The position numbers and the translations under genes were made by a program. From CAYRTV01 sp046483285 (GTDB lineage: Bacteria; Acidobacteriota; Aminicenantia; Aminicenantales; Aminicenantaceae): a stretch of 39,859 bases of DNA. The stretch lies in the NCBI GenBank assembly GCA_046483285.1, contig JAWODN010000051.1:1-39859 (forward strand), written 5' to 3'. Positions 1-6,192 of this stretch are shown in pieces. Under the pieces are notes generated by a model. The model ran no database searches. It worked only from the letters and a program-made list of their open reading frames with translations, and was not told the origin of the DNA. How positions within the stretch are numbered: position 1 is the stretch's first letter; the number at the start of each line of letters is the position of its first letter.

Positions 1-46
1 GGATTTCTTTTATAAATATAGACCCATAATCAATCAAAATTGATAT

Positions 47-122
47 GAGCCGTTAGCTCAGTCGGCAGAGCACCGGCCTTTTAAGCCGGGTGTCGCTGGT
101 TCGAATCCAGCACGGCTCACCA
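47..122 (+). tRNA. tRNA-Lys (anticodon TTT), CCA encoded
   Basis: The cloverleaf can be folded by eye. The acceptor stem GAGCCGT pairs with ACGGCTC. The anticodon stem CCGGC/GCCGG holds the loop CTTTTAA, giving anticodon TTT. The T-loop is GGTTCGAATCC, and the discriminator A is followed by an encoded CCA. It lies just upstream of tRNA-Glu, probably in one transcript. Confidence 0.96.
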
Positions 123-128
123 CCAAGC

Positions 129-206
129 GCTCCTGTCGTCTAGCCAGGTCTAGGACACCGCCCTTTCAAGGCGGCGACACGGGTTCGAATCCCGTCGGGA
201 GCGCCA
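129..206 (+). tRNA. tRNA-Glu (anticodon TTC), CCA encoded
   Basis: The acceptor stem GCTCCTG pairs with CGGGAGC (one T-G pair), followed by discriminator G and an encoded CCA. The anticodon stem CCGCC/GGCGG holds the loop CTTTCAA, anticodon TTC. The GTCTAG D-arm start is typical of bacterial tRNA-Glu. It follows tRNA-Lys by 6 nt. Confidence 0.95.
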
Positions 207-229
207 TTAAATCCTTTGAAAATATTTAA

Positions 230-368
230 AGGGAGCACAGCTGTATCTGAATTTCAGATGCGGCGAACTGACCAGACAAACGCAATAAACCCTTGCGAGT
301 CAAAAGAATGAGATTTGAGATGTCGGCCGGAGGGGAACAGCGCTTTAGAGAAGTGCGGACGGCCTACT
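230..368 (+). other. Non-coding stretch with three hairpins downstream of tRNA-Glu
   Basis: I see no gene between the tRNA-Glu end and the stop codon of the minus-strand membrane-protein gene. Three hairpins can be drawn on the plus strand. One is GTATCTG/CAGATGC at 243-261 (one T-G pair). One is CGCAA/TTGCG at 281-297. The third is two-part: GGCCG/CGGCC at 325-329 and 360-364 encloses GCGCTT/AAGTGC at 340-345 and 351-356. It could be a small RNA or processed tail of the tRNA transcript. I cannot match it to a known RNA class. Confidence 0.25.
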
Positions 369-370
369 TT

Positions 371-628
371 TCATGCTTTGCTTTTTCTTCGGATTCGGAG
401 TTCCGTTCGGAGATGGATTGTTTTTTTTTTGCGGTAAAGCCAGAATAAATAAATGGCGGGAAGCTCATAAAAAGTCAGAATGATCGGAGAGAGCATAAAC
501 CAGTAGATATTATAATCCGGAAGAAAAAGGACCAGAAAAGCGGCGATCCCCCCGAATCCGGCTAAAATGGATGCCGCGAGAAGCCCCCGAACCGTCCAGA
601 TTTCTTTTGTTTCAGGGGTTTTATTCAT
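371..628 (-). CDS. Small membrane protein, unknown function
   Basis: This 85-residue protein is not a family I recognise. It starts MNKTPETKEIW and has two hydrophobic segments, about residues 13-36 and 40-63. A basic tail (YRKKK, then LRIRRKSKA at the end) suggests both ends are cytoplasmic. I place the start at 628 rather than at the further upstream ATG (688), because the ATG at 628 overlaps the stop of the upstream HD-GYP remnant in the string ATGAATAA. That layout favours translational coupling, and the first 20 codons of the longer frame are antisense-like sequence inside the neighbour. It may depend on the remnant's transcript for expression. Confidence 0.5.
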   Translation of the reverse strand: MNKTPETKEIWTVRGLLAASILAGFGGIAAFLVLFLPDYNIYWFMLSPIILTFYELPAIYLFWLYRKKKTIHLRTELRIRRKSKA

Positions 629-1043
629 GAAAAGAAAACCTTTTCCGGCGAAAAAGCCGCAGACAGACGTCCCCCACGCCGGGATCATATAAACGGTCTT
701 TGTTGTCCTCGATTTCTTTCAATGCGGTTTCGAGATCGAGCGCGGGCCGGTAAGGCCTGTGGGTGGACATGGCTTCCATCACATCCGCAACCGCCAGGAT
801 ACGCGCTTCCATGTGAATGTCTTCACCCTTCAGCCCCGCCGGGTATCCGCTTCCGTCCATTCTTTCGTGATGCTGGAGAACGAATTCTCCCACCGGCCAA
901 GGGAATTCAATGGATTTGAGAATATCATATCCGACCTGGGGATGGGTTTTAATGATGTTGAATTCCACAGTGGAAATTTTTCCGGCGCGCGCAACAATCC
1001 CCTCGTCTTCAACCACCATAATGTTGGCTTGAGACTGAATCAT
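621..1043 (-). pseudogene. Response regulator/HD-GYP phosphodiesterase remnant with large in-frame internal deletion
   Basis: The first 19 residues look like the start of a receiver domain (IMVVEDEGIVAR, with the acidic pair that binds magnesium). They pass directly into the second half of an HD-GYP domain: THPQVGYDIL, then HHERMDGSGYP at about residues 60-70, then DVMEAMSTHRPYRPA and a normal C-terminal end (DPGVGDVCLRLF). A complete protein of this type has a full receiver domain (phosphorylated Asp and Lys) and the HD metal-binding half, HDIGK in most members. Both are absent, so it cannot be a working c-di-GMP phosphodiesterase. The frame is kept, so a short peptide may still be made. A repeat element begins 5 bp upstream of the start codon. 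It overlaps the start of the small membrane-protein gene downstream. Confidence 0.8.
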
Positions 1044-1047
1044 ATCC

Positions 1048-1167
1048 TAACCTGACCAATAAGCTTCGGGCGGGCCGGGTTTCAGCGCATCTTCCGGCTT
1101 GCGGCTCATCGCAGTGATGTGCCGCGACGTCTTCGCCGCAACTCCGGCCCGTGAATAACCCAGGTTA
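1048..1167. repeat. Intergenic inverted-repeat element, short copy
   Basis: The left end is TAACCTGACCAATAAGC. The right end, GTGAATAACCCAGGTTA, is its near inverse complement. The core shares CTTCGGGCGGGCCGG, TTCCGGCTTGCGGCTC and ACTCCGGCCCGTGAATAA with the elements near 18881, 19681, 37947 and 38809. It has no coding capacity and lies between the HD-GYP start codon and the tRNA-Val promoter. Confidence 0.8.
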
Positions 1168-1221
1168 AGTAATATCATCCGCCCCCGGATAAGTCAACTG
1201 CAGCGAGGAGAGCTGATGCAG

Positions 1222-1250
1222 TTGACAAACAGAATGCCGTCTTCTATGGT
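1222..1250 (+). promoter_or_regulatory. Promoter for tRNA-Val
   Basis: A consensus -35 TTGACA (1222-1227) is followed by a 17-nt spacer and a -10 TATGGT (1245-1250). The tRNA begins 17 nt after the -10. Confidence 0.7.
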
Positions 1251-1266
1251 AAGGATGGTTTTTAAA

Positions 1267-1338
1267 GGGCGGTTAGCTCAGCGGAAGAGTGCCTGCCTTA
1301 CAAGCAGGGGGTCACTGGTTCGAATCCAGTACCGCCCA
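1267..1338 (+). tRNA. tRNA-Val (anticodon TAC), CCA not encoded
   Basis: The acceptor stem GGGCGGT pairs with ACCGCCC, then discriminator A. The anticodon stem CCTGC/GCAGG holds CTTACAA, anticodon TAC. The next bases are TTT, so the CCA must be added after transcription, unlike the other three tRNAs in the window. Confidence 0.95.
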
Positions 1339-1353
1339 TTTTGGGTTGATCTT

Positions 1354-1380
1354 GTTTATCTCGTTTGTCTGGTTTATCTG
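1354..1380. repeat. Nonamer tandem repeat (GTTTATCTG type), 3 units
   Basis: Three adjacent 9-bp units, GTTTATCTC, GTTTGTCTG and GTTTATCTG, lie just after tRNA-Val. The same unit occurs in tandem at 19426-19461 and 39270-39296. Confidence 0.75.
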
Positions 1381-1442
1381 GTTGGTTTACCCGAAGGGCG
1401 GCGGGGAAGCGTATTCCATGGAGATTCCCCCCGGGCGGGCTA

Positions 1443-1471
1443 TTGACAGAACAACAGCTGTATGTTAATTT
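1443..1471 (+). promoter_or_regulatory. Promoter of the rplU-rpmA-obgE operon
   Basis: TTGACA (1443-1448), a 17-nt spacer and TAATTT (1466-1471) lie about 55 nt upstream of the rplU start. The leader between is AT-rich. Confidence 0.6.
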
Positions 1472-1524
1472 TATACAACTTTCCGTTAAGTATATTTTTA
1501 TAAAAGGTAAAAAAGGTAAAGAAG

Positions 1525-2139
1525 ATGTTTGCTGTCATAAAAACCGGTGGAAAACAATACAGAGCCCAGGAGGGAGATATCCTTCAAATCGAAAAAATCG
1601 ATTACAAAGAAGGCCAAAAAGTGACCTTCAGCCAGGTTCTTTTGGTGGAGGATAATGGAAAAACCCTCATCGGGACTCCTTATATTGAAAACGCGGCGGT
1701 TTCCGCTGTGGTGGTGGAAAATTTCAAAGATAAGAAAGTGGTTGTTTTCAAGAAAAAACGCCGAAAACGCTACCGAAAGACACGGGGCCACCGTCAAGAA
1801 CTGACCAAAGTAAAAATCGAACAAATTATGACCGGAAAAACACCGGCCGCCGGAAAACAAAAAGAAGCCGCCGAAGAAAAGCCGGTTCAGAAAAAAACAG
1901 CGCAGACAAAAGAACCGGCCCGGGAAAAAACGGAAGCTGCGGAGCAGGCTTCCCAAAAATCCCCGGCTGAAACAACGGCACAACCAAAGGCGGCTAAGGC
2001 TGAGGCCGCTTCGGTTCAAAAAGCCGCTGAAAAAACCGAAACTAAAACCACCAAGAAGGCCGCACAACCAAAAAGCAGCAAAACGGCCGCTTCAGGCAAA
2101 AAGAGAACAGGCGGAAAAGGCTCATCCGCCAAGGAGTAA
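1525..2139 (+). CDS. rplU: 50S ribosomal protein L21 with long basic C-terminal extension
   Basis: This is a component of the large ribosomal subunit that binds 23S rRNA. Residues 1-103 are a complete L21: it begins MFAVIKTGGKQYR, and the conserved basic loop KKKRRKRYRKTRGHRQ is at about residues 75-90. A further hundred or so residues follow, almost entirely Lys, Ala, Glu, Thr and Pro, of low complexity and probably disordered. Ordinary L21 is near 103 residues, so the tail doubles the protein. Similar K/A-rich tails occur on ribosomal proteins of some lineages; its role here is unknown. It is followed 3 nt later by rpmA, the usual L21-L27 pair. Confidence 0.97.
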   Translation: MFAVIKTGGKQYRAQEGDILQIEKIDYKEGQKVTFSQVLLVEDNGKTLIGTPYIENAAVSAVVVENFKDKKVVVFKKKRRKRYRKTRGHRQELTKVKIEQIMTGKTPAAGKQKEAAEEKPVQKKTAQTKEPAREKTEAAEQASQKSPAETTAQPKAAKAEAASVQKAAEKTETKTTKKAAQPKSSKTAASGKKRTGGKGSSAKE

Positions 2140-2142
2140 ACC

Positions 2143-2394
2143 ATGGCTCATAAAAAATCAGGCGGAAGCGCAAAAAACGGACGAGACAGCATATCCAAAC
2201 GCTTGGGAGTCAAGCGGCATGCCGGACAACAGGTCAGAGCCGGATCCATTCTGGTGAGACAAAGGGGAACTCCTATTAAACCCGGTATGAATGTCGGACG
2301 GGGAAAAGACGACACACTGTTCGCTAAAATATCCGGCCAGGTTCAATTTGAAAGCAAAGCCAAGAGTAAATTTGTATCTGTCATCCCCCATTAA
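2143..2394 (+). CDS. rpmA: 50S ribosomal protein L27
   Basis: This is an 83-residue L27, which contacts the P-site tRNA near the peptidyl-transferase centre. The start MAHKKSGGSAKNGRDS and the motif RQRGTPIKPGMNVGRGKDDTLF are diagnostic. The N-terminus begins directly with AHKK, so there is no cleavable extension of the kind found in Firmicutes. It lies between rplU and obgE in the classic order. Confidence 0.98.
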   Translation: MAHKKSGGSAKNGRDSISKRLGVKRHAGQQVRAGSILVRQRGTPIKPGMNVGRGKDDTLFAKISGQVQFESKAKSKFVSVIPH

Positions 2395-2516
2395 TCCGGA
2401 TTATCAAAAATCCGGGAAAGCCGCCCCAAAAAAAATTTCAGAGAGAAGGAGTGCTCTGCAGCTCCGGTTTAAATGAAAAGGCGGGGAGAGTTCCAGCGGG
2501 ACGAATAATCCGGAAT

Positions 2517-3524
2517 ATGTTTGTCGATCAAGTCAAAGTCACTCTTGTCGCCGGCAAAGGCGGTGATGGATGTTTGAGTTTTCGGAGGGAGTCCCGGGTT
2601 CCCAAAGGCGGTCCGGACGGCGGAAACGGAGGGGAAGGCGGGAGCATTTTTCTTCAATCCAAAGAAGGCCTGAATTCTCTGGTCTATTTTCGTTATCATC
2701 CTGTCATCAAAGCCGGCCGGGGCGCCCACGGACAGGGCTCTAACAAAACCGGAGAAAAAGGCAAAGACCGTTATTTGAATGTCCCCGTGGGGACTCAGGT
2801 GAGGAAAGAAGGCCGGCTTCTATATGATTTTCTTGAACCGGGACAAACATTTCCCGCAGCCCGGGGGGGATCCGGGGGACGCGGGAATGCGGCTTTTGTC
2901 TCATCCACCAACCGGGCGCCGCGCCGGGTTGAGAAGGGGACTCCGGGTGAAGAAAACGTCCTGACCCTGGAATTGAAGCTCATTGCGGACGCCGGATTGG
3001 TTGGATTTCCCAATGTGGGAAAATCAACGCTGATATCCAAGATTTCCGCGGCAAAGCCGGTTATTGCGGATTATCCTTTCACCACCCTCACCCCTCATTT
3101 AGGAGTTGTGGATGCGGGAGAGTTTGACAGCTTTATCCTGGCGGATATTCCCGGTTTGATCCAAGGCGCCCATGCCGGCCATGGTTTGGGCGTCCAATTT
3201 CTTAAACACATCCAAAGAACGAGATTGTTGATTCATGTGGTGGATATATCCGAATATTCCGGCCGCGATCCGTTTGAGGATATTCGAACAGTAGAAAAGG
3301 AACTCCAGGCTTTTGATCCCGCGCTTTTAAAAAGGCCGCAGATCCTTGTCGCCAATAAGATGGATTTGTTGAATAAAGATAGCGGGCGGCTGAAAAAAAT
3401 GTCCCGTTTCGCTCAGGCCCGGTCTCTGCCTTTTTTTGCTGTTTCCGCCGTTAAAGGCACCGGCTTAAAGGAACTTGTTTATGCGATAAGCCGGCGGTTA
3501 AAACAAGAGGAACAGGAATCCTGA
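2517..3524 (+). CDS. obgE: GTPase Obg (ribosome assembly)
   Basis: A 335-residue Obg/CgtA GTPase that acts in late 50S assembly and stress control. The glycine-rich Obg fold fills about residues 1-157 (MFVDQVKVTLVAGKGGDGC, KGGPDGGNGGEGG). The G domain follows: P-loop GFPNVGKS near residue 165, switch DIPGLIQGAHAGHGLG, and NKMD for guanine recognition. The variable C-terminal OCT domain is missing, which is common. I chose the ATG at 2517 over one at 2451 because Obg proteins begin at MFVDxxK and the earlier codons encode nothing conserved. The 120-nt gap after rpmA holds a small hairpin (CCGGAT/ATCCGG) and no gene. The stop is followed one base later by the nadD ATG. Confidence 0.96.
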   Translation: MFVDQVKVTLVAGKGGDGCLSFRRESRVPKGGPDGGNGGEGGSIFLQSKEGLNSLVYFRYHPVIKAGRGAHGQGSNKTGEKGKDRYLNVPVGTQVRKEGRLLYDFLEPGQTFPAARGGSGGRGNAAFVSSTNRAPRRVEKGTPGEENVLTLELKLIADAGLVGFPNVGKSTLISKISAAKPVIADYPFTTLTPHLGVVDAGEFDSFILADIPGLIQGAHAGHGLGVQFLKHIQRTRLLIHVVDISEYSGRDPFEDIRTVEKELQAFDPALLKRPQILVANKMDLLNKDSGRLKKMSRFAQARSLPFFAVSAVKGTGLKELVYAISRRLKQEEQES

Positions 3525-3525
3525 A

Positions 3526-4176
3526 ATGGAGAAGACCGGGCTTTTGGGAGGAACATTCAATCCTGTTCACTGCGGCCATATTCAAGCCGCGAAAATTGCT
3601 GCCGGACGTTTCAAACTGGATAAAATTCTTTTTATCCCCGCCTATATCCCCCCGCACAAGGAAAAAGGACCTGTGGCTGAAGCGGAACACCGGTGGGCAA
3701 TGGTCAAATATGCGGTGGCCCCGTATCCCCGATTCATTCCGTCTTCCATTGAAATGGAAGCGGAAGGGCCTTCTTATTCCATCAACACCATCCGCGAGGT
3801 CAAGCAGATTTATCCCGGCGTTCAGCTGTATTTTATTTTAGGGGTGGACGCTTTTCTCGAGATTGATACTTGGAAGGATTACCGGAGCGTTTTGGAATCC
3901 TGCCGGTTTATTGTGATCAGCCGGCCCGGTTATGATTTGCTGAAAGCCTTCGGCATTTTGGGAGGCCGGTACAAAGAAAAGATGACATATATTGAAGAGA
4001 AAGATAAAATAGATATAAAGACGCTTGAACGGCATCACATCTATTTATTTAAGATGAATTCGCTGGATGTTTCTTCTTCGGAAATAAGACAAAGGATCAA
4101 GCAGGGGCGCTCCATAAAAGGAATGGTTCCGCTTGAGGTTGAAAAATATATTAAGGAGAAAGATTTATATTCATGA
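3526..4176 (+). CDS. nadD: Nicotinate-nucleotide adenylyltransferase
   Basis: It transfers AMP from ATP to nicotinate mononucleotide to make deamido-NAD, the step before NAD synthetase. The nucleotidyltransferase signature GGTFNPVHCGH is at residues 8-18, and the second motif SSSEIRQRI is near the C-terminus. At 216 residues it is the usual size. It starts one base after the obgE stop and overlaps rsfS by 4 nt (ATGA), so the genes are probably translationally coupled. The final NAD step is encoded at 11239-12886. Confidence 0.95.
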   Translation: MEKTGLLGGTFNPVHCGHIQAAKIAAGRFKLDKILFIPAYIPPHKEKGPVAEAEHRWAMVKYAVAPYPRFIPSSIEMEAEGPSYSINTIREVKQIYPGVQLYFILGVDAFLEIDTWKDYRSVLESCRFIVISRPGYDLLKAFGILGGRYKEKMTYIEEKDKIDIKTLERHHIYLFKMNSLDVSSSEIRQRIKQGRSIKGMVPLEVEKYIKEKDLYS

Positions 4177-4547
4177 TGAAAACAACTGATTCTCGCACAC
4201 TTTCCAAAAACAGCCTGCCGCATGAAGTGAAGCTCTCGGTTAAGGCCGGTCAGGACAAAAAAGGAGAAGACATTGTTGTTATAGATATTGGAGAGGTTTC
4301 CTCTTTTGCGGATTATTTTGTGATCATGCATGGTCATTCGCATAGGCAAAACAAAGCCATTTTCGAGAATGTCCGGGAACAGCTCAAAAAAGAACATATC
4401 CGTCCCATAAGTATTGAAGGCCGGGACAGCGCTGATTGGATTTTAATGGATTACGGGAATTTTATTCTGCACATTTTCTCAAAAAAAACGCGGGAATTTT
4501 ATGATATTGAACAGCTGTGGGCCGATGGTCCCCGTGTGACTTTCTAA
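4173..4547 (+). CDS. rsfS: Ribosomal silencing factor RsfS
   Basis: A 124-residue RsfS/Iojap protein. It binds ribosomal protein L14 and blocks joining of the 30S and 50S subunits in starved cells. The family core is visible: DIVVIDIGEVSSFADYFVI, then EGRDSADWILMDYGNFILHIF and REFYDIEQLWADG at the end. The N-terminus carries about 20 poorly conserved residues. It overlaps nadD by 4 nt, the common nadD-rsfS-rlmH arrangement. Confidence 0.95.
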   Translation: MMKTTDSRTLSKNSLPHEVKLSVKAGQDKKGEDIVVIDIGEVSSFADYFVIMHGHSHRQNKAIFENVREQLKKEHIRPISIEGRDSADWILMDYGNFILHIFSKKTREFYDIEQLWADGPRVTF

Positions 4548-4625
4548 AAATCATTTGACATTTCTGCCTCAACTCTTTATTTTCTGTGGAGTTTCATTTT
4601 TTCATGAATTCACCATGGGTGAAAA

Positions 4626-5093
4626 ATGCATTTGAAAATTTTATGGCCCGGCAAAACCCGCCACAGAGCGGTCAAAGAAATTGAAACGGATTATCTTTTG
4701 AAAATTCAGCGGATGGCGCGGCTGGAAGTGATCGAGACTAAAGAAGCCCGGGGATGGTCTGAGAAAGAAGAAGACAAAATTAAAGAAATTGAGACTCAGG
4801 GTATTGAAAAACATCTCCATGATGATTATATTATTTGCCTTTCTGATAAGGGAAAAATGATGAGTTCCAATCAATTGGCGGAGTTTTTAAGAAAGACAGA
4901 GCTGAATGTCCCCCATCCCATGTCCTTTGTGATCGGGGGATTTAGAGGATTCAAGGACCGCTTGCTTGCCAGAGCTGATATTTTGCTGTCACTTTCGAAA
5001 ATGACTTTTTCACATGAGTTGACGCGCATCATGCTTTTGGAACAAGTGTACCGGTCCCTGAATATAATCCAGGGAAATCCATATGCCAAATAA
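4626..5093 (+). CDS. rlmH: 23S rRNA (pseudouridine-1915-N3) methyltransferase RlmH
   Basis: A SPOUT-class enzyme that methylates pseudouridine 1915 in helix 69 of 23S rRNA on assembled ribosomes. The SAM-binding knot is visible: FVIGGFRGF at about residues 101-109, then LSLSKMTFSHELTRIMLLEQVYR. The C-terminus GNPYAK replaces the more usual GxPYHK/H ending. At 155 residues it is of normal length. A 78-nt gap separates it from rsfS; the ribosome site is weak (GGGTG). Confidence 0.95.
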   Translation: MHLKILWPGKTRHRAVKEIETDYLLKIQRMARLEVIETKEARGWSEKEEDKIKEIETQGIEKHLHDDYIICLSDKGKMMSSNQLAEFLRKTELNVPHPMSFVIGGFRGFKDRLLARADILLSLSKMTFSHELTRIMLLEQVYRSLNIIQGNPYAK

Positions 5094-5102
5094 GGGGGCA
5101 TC

Positions 5103-5456
5103 TTGAATCAAAAAGAAAAAGAACGGCTCAGGAAAAAACTTGAAGAAGAAAAACAGGAAATCATCACCCAATTGAGCGAATTCCGCAATAACGCCAAAGA
5201 ACTGGAACCGGAAATCGCCCAAGATGTGGGCGATAAAGCGGAAAGCTCTTACACCAAAGATTTTTTGCTGCATCTTTCTGAATCAGAAAGAGAGCGTCTT
5301 TTGCTTATCGACGGAGCATTAAAAAAGATAGAAAAGAGCGATTACGGAGTTTGCAACAATTGCGGAAAGCCCATTTCCCAAAAAAGACTGAATGCCATCC
5401 CTTGGACACCCTATTGCATTGAATGTCAGGAAAAACAAGAACAAGAGACCTCTTGA
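5103..5456 (+). CDS. TraR/DksA-family zinc-finger protein
   Basis: A 117-residue protein with a charged N-terminal coiled coil (about 1-60) and a four-cysteine zinc finger at about 85-109 (CNNCGKPI, then CIEC). DksA-type proteins enter the RNA polymerase secondary channel and modulate initiation with ppGpp. True DksA has a DxxDxA motif at the coiled-coil tip; here the region reads DVGDKAESS, close to the general TraR/DksA/YteA pattern. The start is TTG with GGGGG upstream, 9 nt after the rlmH stop. The position suggests a role linked to ribosome or growth-rate control, but this is inference. Confidence 0.85.
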   Translation: MNQKEKERLRKKLEEEKQEIITQLSEFRNNAKELEPEIAQDVGDKAESSYTKDFLLHLSESERERLLLIDGALKKIEKSDYGVCNNCGKPISQKRLNAIPWTPYCIECQEKQEQETS

Positions 5457-6183
5457 CAGGGCGTTAAGGAAGTTTTTCACGCTGGGGCTGGTCTTTTTCC
5501 CCTCGTTCTGCAAGCTGTGCGGACGCTTTCTTGAAAATCCGGAAGAAAAAATTGTTTGCAGGAAGTGTCTTGGGGAAATGAAGCCCAGCCGCCGCGCCTA
5601 TTGTCTTTGCTGCGGCCGGATTTTCGGCCGGGAGGGGGAGCCTTCCCTGTGCCGGGATTGCCTGGAGGAGGCTCCGTCTTTTTCATGCCACCGGTCCTGC
5701 GGTCCTTACTCAGGCAAATTAAGAGATGTTATCTTGCTTTTCAAATACCGGAAATACCGGGTTTTAGGCCGGCCTCTGGCTGAATTCATCCAATTAAACC
5801 TCTGCGGCCGGCGAGAATTATGGGGAGGGATTGATTTGGTGGTGCCGGTTCCCCTGCATAAAAAGAGACAGCGGGAGCGGGGTTTCAATCAATCATTGGT
5901 CTTGGCCCGGCATCTGGCGTCCTGGTTGAATTATCCCTTGGCTTCAAAAATTTTATCCAGGCCGGTTTTCCGGCCTCCACAGACGGCATTGCGCGCCGGG
6001 GAACGCCGCCGCAGCGTGCGGGGTGTTTTTTCCGTGAAGAATCCAGCAAAATTGACCCGGAAAACGGTGCTGCTGGTGGATGACGTCTGCACCACAGGAG
6101 CCACACTGGAAGAATGCAGCCGGGTGCTTCTGCAAAGCGGCGCCCGGGAAGTCCGCGCGGTCACTCTCGCCCGGACAGAATAA
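5392..6183 (+). CDS. ComF-family phosphoribosyltransferase-like protein
   Basis: A ComF/GntX-type protein, in other bacteria linked to DNA uptake or use of DNA. Zinc-ribbon-like cysteine pairs come first (CKLCG, CRKC, CLCCG, CRDC). The phosphoribosyltransferase fold follows, with VPVPLHKKRQRERGFNQS and the PRPP loop VLLVDDVCTTGATLEE. The start is uncertain. The only ATG (5392) lies 65 nt inside the dksA-like gene and gives about 28 extra unconserved residues. A non-ATG start near 5476 (CTG after an AAGGAAG stretch) would fit the family better. No other competence gene is present. Confidence 0.87.
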   Translation: MPSLGHPIALNVRKNKNKRPLDRALRKFFTLGLVFFPSFCKLCGRFLENPEEKIVCRKCLGEMKPSRRAYCLCCGRIFGREGEPSLCRDCLEEAPSFSCHRSCGPYSGKLRDVILLFKYRKYRVLGRPLAEFIQLNLCGRRELWGGIDLVVPVPLHKKRQRERGFNQSLVLARHLASWLNYPLASKILSRPVFRPPQTALRAGERRRSVRGVFSVKNPAKLTRKTVLLVDDVCTTGATLEECSRVLLQSGAREVRAVTLARTE

Positions 6184-6192
6184 AGTGAACCG

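Noticed and set aside
1498..2067. 189-residue minus-strand frame opposite rplU
   Set aside because: It is the complement of the Lys/Ala-rich L21 tail, giving Phe/Leu/Gly-rich nonsense; L21 is certain.
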